From: Oscheius sp. JU75
Taxonomy: Eukaryota; Nematoda; Chromadorea; Rhabditida; Rhabditidae
DNA: 64,000 nucleotides
Reading direction: 5' to 3'
Assembly: GCA_037178855.1 (NCBI GenBank)
Contig: JASJZC010000005.1
Location: 6,262,001 to 6,326,000, forward strand
This document shows, one piece after another, positions 35,416-47,029 of this stretch (position 1 is the stretch's first letter; every line of letters starts with the position of its first letter). The notes under the pieces are model-generated. The model saw only the letters and a program-made list of their open reading frames with translations. It was not told the origin of the DNA and ran no database searches. The position numbers and the translations under genes were made by a program.

Positions 35416-36475
35416 TGTTCACGGTGCAACTGAAAATGGAAAGATGAAACTGGTTGGGGATTCAATTAAGACGAGATGACATTAGGGAAGGGAGAGTCAC
35501 AGTTTTTCGTTGTCTTATTGAGGTAAAGTAAAGGTAAAGTTTTTATCCGTCTCTTGTTAGTCGACTGCTTCAGTATGAGTCACGTCCTATTGAGAGAATA
35601 TGAAAAGAGTGTAAACCTGAGGTCTCCGGAAAGAGTATTATCCCTAGCAATAACCGTTGCTATCGGCTTCTCTTTTACTCTTTTGAGCCTGATTAGACTG
35701 AAAAGGAATGCTCTCGTAGATTTGCACAGGATCTGTTATGACTAATAGAATGGGCTGCATTGAACTCAAATGCTGATCTTCGTGGACGAGAAAAGAACTG
35801 ATTGCAGAAACCACCCGCCCGTCAAACACGAGAGACCATCAAAAAGCACAAACTGCAAAGCACACTGTGATATATGTTTGTTCTCTTAGTTCAAGGATTA
35901 TTGGATCGAAACATGAAACAGTACGTAGAAATCGTGTCAATCTCAAAGCTACACTGCAAAGATGCTTTGGTGAAAAGTCGGACACAGTGTAGGCACACAC
36001 TTATCTATTGGCAGCCAGAGACCGATTCGATAGCACGCACCACAGACTACATCGATTCTTTGAACTTTGCCGACTGTTCGATTGAAGCTCTGGACTGATT
36101 GCAAATGTCACAACTAGAAAAGAAATAAGGGTTTATGGAGAGCGTGCTCCTCCTATACATAAATCAGTATGAGAATGCCTCCAACTCCAGATCATTGAAT
36201 ATGGGTGTGGCAGAGTTCATCTGTTCTCGAGCAGGTGTAGATGCTGAACTTTAGTACCTTGAAGTTGAAAGTAAACTTCATTCGTAAAGTGTCAAAACTT
36301 TCTTTTAGCAAGTGCCAATTTGAACAGTGCTTTCATTTACAGGACTTGGAAGTTTCAAAAGTTTGTGTTCCAATAAAACGTTTTGTAATGAACAAACTTT
36401 GCTAGCTTTTGAATAACTTTTACAAAAGCTTTTGAGCAAACTTCGCAATCAGTGGCTCCTTTTCAATCGAAGACG
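35416..36475. other. intergenic with two weak small open frames
   Basis: A 56-codon frame at 35575-35745 (MSHVLLREYEKS.. with one hydrophobic segment, preceded by TTCAG) and one at 35874-36098 (75 codons). Neither resembles a known family nor shows splicing support, so I do not call them as genes. Confidence 0.3.
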
Positions 36476-37003
36476 ATGTTCTGCTCCTGGCTGCTGCTCT
36501 GCCTCTTCTCGGTAGTGGCCCTTTTCATTTGCAGCAAGTCGAAGAACAAGGCAGCGACACAAACTTCGACGATGTTCTCCCCTGGAGCTGTGAAATCAGC
36601 AACGCCAACAGCAAACGATGTTAAGGCAAAGGACAAGTCGAAGGAGGCCTCGAACAAGGTGGTAACTGTGGAAGCGAAAAAGACGGAAAAGGACGAAGAG
36701 AAGAAGGGCGAGGAGAAAAATGAAAAGAAGGAAGATACGCCGGAGGAGAAGAAGAACAAGAAGAAGAAGGAGGAAAAGGGCGGTGACAAGAAGAAAGAAG
36801 CCGAAAAGATCATTCAAGACGCCATAAAAGCCGGAGATCTCCTGCCTCCAGGTTAGTGAATTTTGTGATATGGTTCTTACCTATTTTATACCCCACCCAC
36901 CATATCACAAAACTTACTTATATTTGCTCCAGACGACAATGAGACGATAAACGACTGCGAAAGCAACTGGGGAGTCGGTGTTAAGGAGGACAAGAAGAAT
37001 TAG
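36476..37003 (+). CDS. Lys/Glu-rich membrane-anchored small protein
   Basis: 148 aa in two exons (36476-36851, 36933-37003). An N-terminal hydrophobic segment (CSWLLLCLFSVVALFIC) would act as an anchor or signal. It is followed by TMFSPGAVKSATPT and a long, highly charged, low-complexity run of Lys and Glu (residues about 55-115). The C-terminus is conserved-looking and acidic: IIQDAIKAGDLLPPG, then DDNETINDCESNWG and VKEDKKN. A disordered cytoplasmic tail is the obvious reading; function unknown. The antisense open frame is a shadow of the repeat. AATAAA at 37249-37254. Confidence 0.72.
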
Positions 37004-37602
37004 ACTTCCGTACAGCCGCCAATTTGCTATAAATCACTACTAAACGTTCCAGTAGCTATGTTTTCTCCATTCGTTTCTGACAATCCACACGGCAGTTTCA
37101 AGACATTTGATAGACTAGACTTTCCAAAGACTAGATACCTTTTTGGTCTTGTCTGTTGACACATGCAGCGCATGTTATATTGAACATTTACTGTAAAAGG
37201 TGATTCAGTAACTGAATACTGAGCCAAGGTAAAAGGTTATAGCTTGTAAATAAAGATGCAAATTTTCTGTCTAGCGAGAGGTACTCATCTTACCAGACCT
37301 AATTAATTTTACATTCGAGACTGTTCGACGATCTTCTCCTGAGGGGGTATGCCCACGTTCCAGCGTTCCAATTGGCTTGTTGAAAGACCAGCTAGTTTCT
37401 GGAATAACGACACTCGTTGCCCCGCATTTTTCCTTGATCCCGACTCTCCGTTCAAGATATAATCTGGTCGCCCGGTTCTCCTTATTCTACATGTCTCTTC
37501 GCGACAATCGCGCTTACAAACGATTCGGTCAGAAATCGATTTCCCATGGGAGCCTAATCCACACTATTTTAAGATCTTATTAAATTCGAGAATCTTACAA
37601 AG
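37004..37602. other. intergenic or 5' part of the galactosyltransferase gene
   Basis: Contains the poly(A) signal of the Lys/Glu-rich gene. The missing first exon of the glycosyltransferase must lie here; ATGTCTCTTCGCGAC at 37490 is one candidate, but its phase does not match the next exon as I read it. Confidence 0.35.
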
Positions 37603-38777
37603 GTCAGAGTACGTCCGATAGATAGCAAAACCATCCTCATCTACTTTGCTCTAACTCTTATCCCCTTGATAAAAACAGTCTTTCCGTGGGCGTTATTCGA
37701 GAAAGGACCCTTTGAACCAAGTTAGTTTCTTTGGAATAATGTATAAAACGATCCTTCAGCCGATGTGAAAGAAGAAATCTCTACACATATCAAATTCGTC
37801 AATGAGCCGACTCTTCCAGACACTGTTGACGTTTTAGTCACAGTGAACTCTCAAATTCACGAGTATGCTCTTCGCAATGAAATTCGTGCGAGTTGGGCAA
37901 ATTCGTCCAATTTTGATTCCACTCTGACCACTGTAATTTTTGTTCTTGGTCGGCCAGTGAGTCTAATACTTCATCATGTTTAAAACTTTTCAGAGTTCAA
38001 ATGATGAATCGCAGCTATTGAAAAAAGAAAACGAAAAACATGGAGATTTGCTTATTCTCGATGTGGAAGAGGGGTACTATTCGTTGTCCTTGAAAACTTA
38101 TGGCATGCTATATTACAAATCGGAAAGACTTCCGGGAACAAAGTGTCTAATCAAGGTGAGCTAGAACAGTTTCTTTTCAAATAGTTTGGTGAAAGCGAGA
38201 TAGCATGAAGATTTTCCAGGCAGACAGCGACAATGTACTCCATCTCTTCCATTACGAGGTTCTTTGTGAAGAAACCAGTGAGTTGGATTTTTTCCTTGTC
38301 AGTGAGAATGTACCAGAGGCTCCCTTGATTATGGGAAGATGTGACATCGACCGCCGGGTAAAGAGGTACAACTCGAAATGGGCTATTCCCTTCAATCTTT
38401 ACAAGGCTGAACATTTCCCTCGCTACTGTTCAACAGGAACCTACGTATTCTGTGGAAAAAACATTCCCAAAGATATTATGAAGGCGGCAAAGAAAACGGA
38501 GTTCTTTACTTCAGTGAACTACAGGTATTCAGTACCCTGCTCGTGCTTGTCGTAGTATTACAGACGTTTGCCTGAAGATGTACTCTTCACCGGGATCTTT
38601 GCTGAGATAGCCGGAATCAGACGGAAGAATGTCGGAGGAATCAGTTTCCGTGATCAGCCTGACTATCCCTGTCGGGATGTGAAGTTCACTTTGAGCATTC
38701 ATATGCACAGACGGAAGAATCCGATCTACTATTACCGGAAAATGAACTCGTTGGTCGGAACAACCTGTCTCATCTGA
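37603..38777 (+). CDS. GT31-family galactosyltransferase-like protein (start not resolved)
   Basis: Type II Golgi glycosyltransferase by pattern. Exons 37603-37720 (5' end uncertain), 37760-37956, 37994-38155, 38220-38524, 38563-38777. An N-terminal hydrophobic anchor (ILIYFALTLIPLIKTVFPW) precedes the lumenal part. GT31 landmarks: the LRNEIRASWAN equivalent of the 'R.aIR.TW' block, KENEKHGDLLILDVEEGYYS with LSLKTYGML, the KADSDNV position of the DxD metal motif, GTYVFCGKNI, and EDVLFTGIFAE. Family knowledge: these enzymes add Gal or GlcNAc in beta-1,3 linkage to glycolipids or glycoproteins. The DxD motif reads DSD. No in-frame ATG before 37603 back to the stop at 37570, so a first exon is missing. 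Confidence 0.75.
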
Positions 38778-39864
38778 ACCTTTTCCTTTTTCTCTTCATT
38801 CTCTTACGGGTCTCTCCAAGTGCTGCAATGAATTTTCAATTTTGGTTTTTCTGGAGGTGTACTTTCTCAAGCAGTCATCCTTCTCTCACCGCCTACTAGC
38901 TATGAAAAACAACTCAGTTAGATCAGGGATCGTGAGGAATCCAAACTGTCGACGTTTTCGCTTCTCATTGTTCCCGAATAATCTCTGAGAGTGGACGTAG
39001 GTCTCGAGACGCTTCGGTTAACTAAGTTTGGAGTATTTCCAGATAGTTCTAGGAATCAAACGTGGTTTGAGTAGATGATAAATATGTAGTACGCTTTGGT
39101 ATTCGGCTGCTCTCGTTGCAGACACCCTTGAGATCGGAAAATGAAGAAGAAAAAGTAATGACAGCATTGACGCGGTGACCTGAGTGACGGATTTAGTTGA
39201 AATTCAAGCAAAAACTACTTTACAGATAATCCCGATATCTACTGAAACATCTTCCTCCTCTTGGCTTTGAGTTTCCAGTTTGCAAGTTGTTTTGCGAGAG
39301 ACAGTATTACATCATCTAAAGGCTTCTTGGATGGTCACTCAAAGTAGTCACAGGACACGTTCAATGCTCTCATTCCGGTCGTTACGTGTATTGCTTTTTC
39401 ATAACTGATCTCTCCACCTACTCGCCTATTGAGACATCCTGACCGTTTTTATTTTGCCTATCTCAGTCTGGAAAAAGAGATTAGTGTGCCATTTCGACTG
39501 AATATAAAAGAACTTCACGGGCCATAACTTTGTTATCGGATCCCTTGTTTTCTTGATCTTCCAATGTAACACCGAATGTGTTCGAAGTACAATTAAAATT
39601 GGCGGTTTTTCCACCTTTTGATTGAACTGGGTATACATGAGATGCTCTCCCTAATGAAAACTTGCATGACGAACTTTTTCAAGTAGCACGGCTTGGTCTT
39701 CCAAACAACTTTTTAAGAGAAACATCTATCCATTTCTGGCAATTAGAGAGTCCGGAATCACGCTCTGTGTCCTGTTTTATGGGTCAGTTTTCAGAGTAGT
39801 ATAGTTAAAATTCTCTTTTCTCTTTTCCTTTGAAAGCTTTTCCATATTAGCTTCAGAACCAACC
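38778..39864. other. intergenic before the first srx gene
   Basis: About 1.1 kb, AT-rich; nothing recognisable on either strand. Confidence 0.45.
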
Positions 39865-41153
39865 ATGAACGAGACTCAGTATGCTGCTGTGCTCCTTTTC
39901 CTGGTGAGTGCTTCTGTAGTCATTCTAAAATATTCAATGTAAGGTAGCTACAATCGGAATGTCTTGCAACTGGCTGATCGTTCTCTTCATTTTCCGTATC
40001 AAAACCCTCAAGAACTCTTTCGGTCGGCTACTGGCATCCCAGATCCTTGGCGAAGCAGTCCTTTGTAGTCTGTTCGCTCTCTTCGTTGCACCGACCATGT
40101 TCTTGTAACTGGAATAAGTTCCCAGTCAAAATTTCTTCTAGCCACCTTGACTTTCTGATTCCCGCCTCCACAATCGTCGGACACATTCTTCTCATCTGCT
40201 ACGACATTTGCATCTACTGTCACCTGATGATCTCCTTGAACCGCCTGATCGCCATCGCTCTGCCTCTTCGTCTGGAAGTTTTTTTCAGGTTTGTTCCATT
40301 AAGCTCACAAATTGTCGACATTTAGCACGAAGAACGTAATCGGGATTGTCATTCTGTGCTACGGAGTTGCAATTCTGCCAACATTTTACTACTATGTTCT
40401 TGGTAAGAAAAGAACAGCTTAGCTCAGAAGATTAGATTTGTTTTCTCGAAAAATACTGTAGCCAATATGAGCTCAATTTCAGCGGACTGTCGTATCTACT
40501 TTCTCATCGACGACTGGCATTTTACCTTCACTGAAACAGCAGACTGCGGGGTCATCGTCTGGTATGCCGATTTTTGCAAATACATTGCAATCGTCGTCAT
40601 CATCGTGCTTGTGGATTTTGTGGCTCTCACCCGCGTTCACTCTTTCAACAAAACTGTAAGACTGTAGTACCATATTCCATATTAGAATGTCAGATGACTC
40701 ACATGAATCGTCGTGATGAGCATCGTCGTCGAATGGAACTGAACTTCTTGAAACAGGTAGAAACCGTCTGTAAGTTAAATCTTTAAAGAGCCAACTCACA
40801 GACTTGCCTCCAAGCGGTAGTCTTTGTCATGGAACTAATCGCTTACTTCATTCTTCCTCGTTTCTTCACAGATCGATGGACCATTTTCGTCTTGACCACG
40901 CTTTCTTGGGCTGCCGTCCACACTGCTGACGGGTAATAATATTGAGAAGATGTTCACTGGTTCAGAATCATCACGATTTCCTACAATGATGAACTACAAA
41001 AACTCATATGTCGTGCGGTTCGTCTGATTGGTAACAGCTTATTTTATATGAACACACCACATTTCAGGAGAATTCTCGAACACCATCGTACCCACTATCT
41101 CTCACTCTCAGCTGACTAAGTACAGTCAACACAGCGTTCAAGCACGCTATTGA
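39865..41153 (+). CDS. Srx-family 7TM chemoreceptor 1
   Basis: 313-aa GPCR. Exons 39865-39903, 39944-40104, 40142-40288, 40326-40402, 40483-40655, 40694-40756, 40802-40932, 40966-41030, 41068-41153. Srx signature: NSFGRLLASQILGEAVLCS in TM2, LLICYDICIYCHLMISLNR in TM3 with LIALPL-type loop after it, a conserved CxxY-rich extracellular loop, a basic third loop (RRDEHRRRMELNFLKQ), and a TM7 around HTADGIITISYNDELQ. Nearly the same architecture as the copy at 60769-62104. Sensory-neuron receptor by family; ligand unknown. All phases agree. Confidence 0.88.
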
Positions 41154-41306
41154 AGAGGTAACTGAAGCATTCTTGGTTTCTGTGGAACTATCTTCCTGAT
41201 AAGATAACAATAAAGTTGATAATTCATCAATGATGTTTGTGAAAGACGATGTTTCTGGCGTCCAAAAGTGACAGAGCTCGACGAAACCAGACATAACAAG
41301 ACGTTG

Positions 41307-41314
41307 TATAAAAG
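41307..41314 (+). promoter_or_regulatory. TATA box of transthyretin-like gene 2
   Basis: TATAAAAG 44 bases upstream of the ATG at 41358. Confidence 0.5.
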
Positions 41315-41357
41315 CTGTGAAGTTCTTCGTTCCTATATTCTTTTCTCCTCGTCAAGG

Positions 41358-41793
41358 ATGAAGCTTTTGGCCGTCCTCTTTTTCCTCTTTGCCTGTATTG
41401 AGGCCAAGAACCAAACCGTCAAAGTTTTGGGACAGACTTGGTGTGAAATGAAGCAGATGGGCAACGTCACGATTGAACTCTGGGACAGAAACTTCTGTAA
41501 GTCTTGACATTCGTCTTATTCAAAGAAATTTTGCAGTACTTAAAGATGATCTTCTTGCGAGCAAGATTTCTCGCTCAGATGGCAAGTTCGAGCTCGTTGG
41601 ATCCATTGACGAAACGTTCGAAATGAAGCCCTACATCAGATTCATCCACACCTGTCGTGATGACAAGCCTGGATGTACTCGGACGACAGAGTACGAGGTT
41701 CCAGCCAACTTCATCAACTCGGAGAAAAAATACAATATGGAAGTGGTCACTCTGGATATTTTCAGCACAGTCGACTTCGAAACATGCGAATAA
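41358..41793 (+). CDS. transthyretin-like (TTR) family secreted protein 2
   Basis: 131 aa from two exons (41358-41496, 41537-41793). Signal peptide MKLLAVLFFLFACIEA. TTR-like core: VKVLGQTWCEMKQMGNVTIE with LWDRN, DDLLASKISRSDGKFELVGS, PYIRFIHTCRDDKPGC and YEVPANFIN. This is a closer match to the nematode transthyretin-related consensus than the gene at 7143. Extracellular by its signal peptide. A TATA box lies upstream, and AATAAA (41789-41794) overlaps the stop codon, implying a very short 3' UTR. Confidence 0.85.
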
Positions 41794-43515
41794 ATACTTT
41801 TTTCCGTCTTTGACAGTATTTCGACAGTGGGCTGCCTGTCCTCCTCAAGGGTTTAGCAAAATTACAAACTCCTGGTTCCAAAGGAGATCACCATTTCTAG
41901 CATCTAATCAGGTTGATTGACACTTTCGAAAAACTCTGGCAAATACTGAAATATTTTGTTTCCTCCTACGACTCCTTTACTCCTTTTCAAAGAACCAAAT
42001 GTGAGTTGAAGAAAGCAATGTTGAAAGAGCAATGAGACTCACAGAGCGTCTTCTAATTTCCTCTTCTCTACACTGTTTCGCAGGCTCATTTGCACCGTTT
42101 CAAGCTGTGAAATTGAAATCCCTTGGCAATTAGTACCAGGTCAACGAGTACACAACTTAGACATTTCCTCGTACCTTGTCTAGAACATTTCTCTTTCTTT
42201 CAACTTCCCGTTAGGAAGTTTACCATGACGCAGAATCCTAAAGATCACAACGGTCTGTCCAGACGGCTAATTGACGAGGTCAATTGTCACGATTTTGTCT
42301 ACTGCTCCATAAGTTCTCATCAATGTTTTTACAAGAATCTCGCCTCGTTGGCCCTATTCATAGCTGCGGATTACCTTCAATGTCGACATTATCGAAGCGA
42401 ACGTCTTGTTTTTTCTCAAAGATCCATATCCCAGCAATTCTTGGCAGTCTTTATTTTCAGGAACTCAGTATCTTCTATACAGATAGACGTCAAGTAACTC
42501 TCAATTATTCTGATGCACACTCTTGCAAAACAGAAATTACGCTCAAACAAAGATTTTGAGTTAAAATCAAATTGAAGTGTATACTGCAATAACATCTTTG
42601 TGACACATTTGTTGTGAGAACCTTCTCATCCTACGTAAACCTCCTATGGCTCTGCTATGGAAGTTTTCTTGACTTGACATGCAGACCTGCAAAAGGGACT
42701 TTTACACCCGTTGGAATTAAATGCAATACATGCAGTACAAAAGCTATTCGAATAACCTCCCAGCTGCTTTGTGGGTAGATTAGTACCATGACTCTTATTT
42801 CGAGTCCAGTGATTGAATAAGCTGAATTTGTAATTGTTTGGCAACATCACAACTTAATCTGAAGGCACGCCCCATATTCCCCTTAATAAACTGCCAAAGA
42901 ACAGACACAAAACGTACTCGCAATCAAACTACAGCTGTCCTTCATCTCTCTGCTATTAATAACCAACTCGTCTGATTGTTTACGAATAATTTGCATGGAC
43001 TAATCACACGCTCGAGGTGGGAAACAATGTGAATCCGTCATTGTTCTATTCCGGGTTCGAAAGATTCCAATTCCAATAATTCTCCAGAGCAAAGCTATAA
43101 GCCTGCCACCTGTCATTAATTTAATACACACGAGAGTCGCTCAGGTTGTCATAGCTGTTCTATCCATTTGTCAATAATCCTTTTTAATGAGGTTCTTTAT
43201 TAGACTGCTCTAAAATAAATATTGCTACAATCATAAATGTTACTCACTTCCCACTCGTAGTCAGTCATCCCGCCCCTTTAGTTACCAAGGGTCTATTCCT
43301 GTTCTGTTTGACCAACCTCATCTTTTTTTTGGGTGAAGACGCAAACCTTTGTGTGAGAGACCAAGCCCTTAGGTAGTGATAGATAAAAGAATGGACAAAT
43401 ACATGTACTCTGAATCAACTAATCATTGCACCGATAGACTTTTGGCTTCTTTTGTTTACAATCTTTATTTTCTCTCTTCTAAGATCCAAAGAATTTCAAG
43501 AAAAGTCTCTCTGGA
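41794..43515. other. intergenic before the divergent G-alpha
   Basis: About 1.7 kb. No gene supported; open frames at 42123-42559 have no family resemblance. Confidence 0.45.
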
Positions 43516-45633
43516 ATGATAGCAATCCACCAAATGTTGGACAACTTTTCCTTATTCAACATGTGCAAACGGGATCCTGGAACTTCTACGGGAAGGATAG
43601 TTTTCACACAAGAATCTTTTGATGATATCATTTCAGATCCGAAGCTATTTCAGTGAAGATTGACAGAGAGCTGATGCGGGAGAAAGTCAAGCAGAACAGA
43701 ACCTTCAAAATTTTGTTACTCGGTGGAGCTGCTAGCGGAAAGTCGACAATTTTCAAGCAGATGAAGTTAGTTTTTTTCCCTTTTCACTTGCACCTATGAG
43801 CTGCAAACAAAGTTTCCATTCTTAATTGCCGATTCAATAATCTGACTCTAATAACTGAAAGGGTATAGCTGGTTTCGCACTTTGGTTTTCATTAGTTCAA
43901 ACATTCTAAATGACATATAGTTAGTCTGGAACTAATGGTTCATTGTAGCATGAGCTTGTTAGAGGAAAGAGCAAGAATACAGATCGCAGAGTGTGCACGT
44001 CACTACAAAGCTGCAAAGGGGCTGTCTAGCAAGATCTGCTTCACCTAATCTGAACTGCAAGAGAACCACTCTTATCTGCATCCTAAAGTCACTCTGATCT
44101 GGTGTTAGCCTATTAAACGTCTCACATTTCTATTCTTACGTGATCTGAGATTGTTGGTCTTCTATGCTTTTTCTGCAAATCAGTCGTGGAATGACAAATG
44201 AGATGTGTGCTCTGTTCTGGTTTCCTAGTATCAGAGGAACAGAAGTGTGAGTATCTCTCTCAAGAATACTTCCGCGAATAGTACCAACCTCATCGGTACG
44301 TCATCCCAAAAACCTGATATTTACAAGAAAAGTGTTATTTTCGTAGACTGACGTAAATTTAATATTTCAGAATATTACATCTGAACGGGTTTTCGGAGAT
44401 GGACTGGCAGCATATCCGTTACGTGGTTCAGAGGAACCTCTACGACTCTTTGAAAGAGGTCATTGAGCTATCGTCCGTGGTACACGGAGTCCATTTTCTG
44501 AATGGAAGGGAAAAGGTTGGTCTTTGGCCAAAATATTTGAAAGAGGGTTTAGCAATACTACGAAGAGTTTCTCGACTTCCACAAGCAGAGCTTCGAACTT
44601 ATGATGACTGTGACTGAGGACATCGCTGCCGCCATCAAAGCCTTGTGCAAGTCACAAGCAGTTTCTGATATTGTGCAACGAAAAAACTCCGTAGTCATGA
44701 TGGACAGTGCCCCATTGTAAGTTGCTCTTTCAAAGACCCAAAGTCAGTGACTTGTCGGGAACATAATGAGTAATCAAAGATAGGGCTCTCCCAGAATTAC
44801 TGCAATTTGAGCTTTCTCGGGAGTGTGGAGCGCATACTTAATCCAGACTACAAACCGACAATAGAAGACGCTCTGCGAACTCGAGCTCCGACTACGGGAA
44901 TAGCAGAGATTGAGTTCGAGTATAAGGATAGGATAATGAAGTGAGTCAGAGAGATATTTCTGTTTTGAACTTTGACCACAGATTGACCGACGTTGGTGGC
45001 CAGACAACAGAACAACGGAAATGGATACGATGTTTCCAGAGCAATGTCTCCGCCGTCCTGTTCATTCTGGATCTTTCGGCGTACAACATTCCGTACGTAG
45101 TTGCCAGTAAAGTTCAAAAATCATGTTCAGGATGAAAGAGTTCGAGATGAGAAGACACGGGAACAATGGAGTAAGTTAGGAACTGCTAACAACAAATAAC
45201 TGAAGATTTCACAGGATGGGCTGAAAAACGGGATGTATTTGTTCAAGACAGTCGTGGAAAGAATGTCTTTTGTTCCTCCGGCGACTCAACAACAAAATCC
45301 TCCAGTTCAGACCTCCTTCATTGTTTTTATGAACAAGAACGATATTTTTAAAGAGAAACTTGGATCTGGCATTCCGTTGACCGAATGTTTCTCCAAATAT
45401 TCAGGTACGGAATGATTGTATAAGGCCAACCTCTTATAGGAGAGAGTTACGAAGAGGCTATCAAGTTCCTAACCAGCTATGTAAATTCCCTGGTCAAGAA
45501 ACAGCTCAAGTCAGAAAACCGGATATTCACTCATGTGACTACTGCAACAGATACGGAAAACATACGAGTTGTCTTTGAAGATTGTACTGAGGCTGTCTTG
45601 AGAGCCAATCTAGCTAATGCTGGGTACACATGA
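43516..45633 (+). CDS. divergent nematode G protein alpha subunit
   Basis: 382 aa, exons 43516-43562 (start uncertain), 43637-43765, 44371-44515, 44553-44716, 44812-44940, 44982-45092, 45131-45170, 45215-45404, 45440-45633. GTPase core present: P-loop GGAASGKST (usual GAGESGKST), switch [11 protein letters not shown], switch [20 protein letters not shown], and TTATDTENI (usual TCAT). The C-terminus NLANAGYT lacks the Cys at -4, so it would be insensitive to ADP-ribosylation. The predicted N-terminus (MIAIHQML) has no MGC lipidation signal; either a first exon is missed or membrane attachment differs. Family knowledge: nematodes have many fast-evolving G-alphas in chemosensory neurons. AATAAA at 45649-45654. 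Confidence 0.82.
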
Positions 45634-45813
45634 TGGCTGCTGTGCTAGAATAAACTTTTTACTTACCAACACTGTTTTGTCCTGGATAAAACTGTTGCGT
45701 ATAACAACTGTGAAGAGATAAGAAATATAACAGGAATCCAGGTACTGGCATACCGGGGAAGAAATATTTTCTATAGATTCGAATGATTTAAAGCCCCGCA
45801 CTATCTTGTTTTT

Positions 45814-46284
45814 GGGTCCTGTCACTTGCGCGCTTTTGAAAAAAAAAAAATTTCTGGTAATAGTTCGGCAGGCTCCCCCCTTCAAGTCGAAAATTACGGT
45901 AGTTGCCCCCCCTTCGTCTAAAATCGTGTTTTTCTCATAAAATTTATTAAATTTTCCAGTTTCTAACAGCATTTATCAAATCCAGCGTGCAAAAAGAACC
46001 TTTTAGAACATGCAAAACGTCATAAATAACAGGGAAATCAGAGAACTGTAAGTTTGAGACAAACCTCGAATAACTCGTTCTTTTCCGTAGTTTTTTCACT
46101 TTTCTTACATTCTAGGGGGTTTTTTTTACACGCTGGATTCGGTAAAAGCCGTCAAAAACTGAAAAAAATTGGTAAATTTCATCAGAAAAACCTCTTCTGA
46201 GCGATATTGTAAAAGCGCGCCAAAAATTAAAACGAAAGGGGGCGCCTGCCGAACTATTACCAAATTTCTTTTATTTTGGGACCC
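45814..46284. mobile_element. MITE-like element with terminal inverted repeats
   Basis: About 470 bp without coding capacity. The block GGTAATAGTTCGGCAGG (45856-45872) followed by a C-run recurs inverted near the right end (46239-46262), and GGGTCC at 45814 mirrors GGGACCC at 46278-46284. Subterminal sequence also shares GCGCGC motifs. No clear target-site duplication is visible. It sits in the short gap between the divergent G-alpha and trx-2. Confidence 0.75.
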
Positions 46285-46412
46285 GTAGCTTTTTCCAGAA
46301 ATTTGGGAAACCGCCGCTTTCCCGAAATTTTTCTGTTACAGGTCCTTGTTTTGTGGCTGTTTCCCTTCCTTTCCATCTCATCCCTTTTCTGTTCATCATA
46401 AAGATTTCAGAA

Positions 46413-46844
46413 ATGAGCTTTGCCCGGCTCTTGTACCGCCCCGCGCGTAGAACGCTGCAGCATTGTCAACGCCGTTTTGCATCAGTATTTGACGTCCAAA
46501 CTGATGAGGAATTCGGCACAAAGGTTCTCGCAGCTTCACAGCCTGTAGCCGTCCAATTTTTCGCTGATTGGTGTGGTCCGTGTCAAAGTTTGATGCCGAG
46601 ACTAGAGAATAAGGTGGAGGGACGTGGCGGTACCATCCTGCTAGCCAAGGTAAACAGTTATTCCAATCAAACTTTGCAGTTCCAGGTGAATGTAGACGAG
46701 AATGCAGAAATAGCCACAGATTACGAAGTCACATCCGTCCCAACCGTCAAATTCTTCAAAGGTGGAGAAGTCGTCAGCCAATTCGCTGGAAATATTGACG
46801 ACGAAACGATTGATCAGTACCTCGATCATGTTACGAATCTGTAG
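46413..46844 (+). CDS. trx-2: mitochondrial thioredoxin
   Basis: 131 aa in two exons (46413-46649, 46686-46844; 36-nt intron). N-terminal Arg-rich, Ser-bearing presequence (MSFARLLYRPARRTLQ, then RRFASVFDV) indicates mitochondrial matrix import. Thioredoxin fold with active-site ADWCGPCQSL, KVNVDENAEIATDYEV, the cis-Pro segment VTSVPTVKFFKGG and a final helix DDETIDQYL. Reduces disulfides using thioredoxin reductase and NADPH and feeds peroxiredoxin. GATTTCAG three bases before the ATG is an SL-acceptor candidate. The next gene starts 186 bp downstream on the same strand. Confidence 0.93.
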   Translation: MSFARLLYRPARRTLQHCQRRFASVFDVQTDEEFGTKVLAASQPVAVQFFADWCGPCQSLMPRLENKVEGRGGTILLAKVNSYSNQTLQFQVNVDENAEIATDYEVTSVPTVKFFKGGEVVSQFAGNIDDETIDQYLDHVTNL

Positions 46845-47029
46845 TTTTTTTTCTGTTTATTATTTTTAGTCGAACTTGTATCCTTTCACTTAAAAATACG
46901 AGATAAAGTTCATCCCGCTCATGTGAAATTGCTAAATTTTCTTCGTTGAAAACGAAGAGTATCTCAAGCCGGTGATTTTACGTGGGTCAAACCAGCGACG
47001 TAGCCAGTGAACATACAGCTTTTTTCTTG

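Noticed and set aside
36463-36817. Long minus-strand frames rich in Phe/Leu/Ser
   Set aside because: Antisense shadows of the Lys/Glu repeat.
42123-42559. Two overlapping + frames of 124 and 91 codons
   Set aside because: No recognisable pattern and no consistent exon chain.
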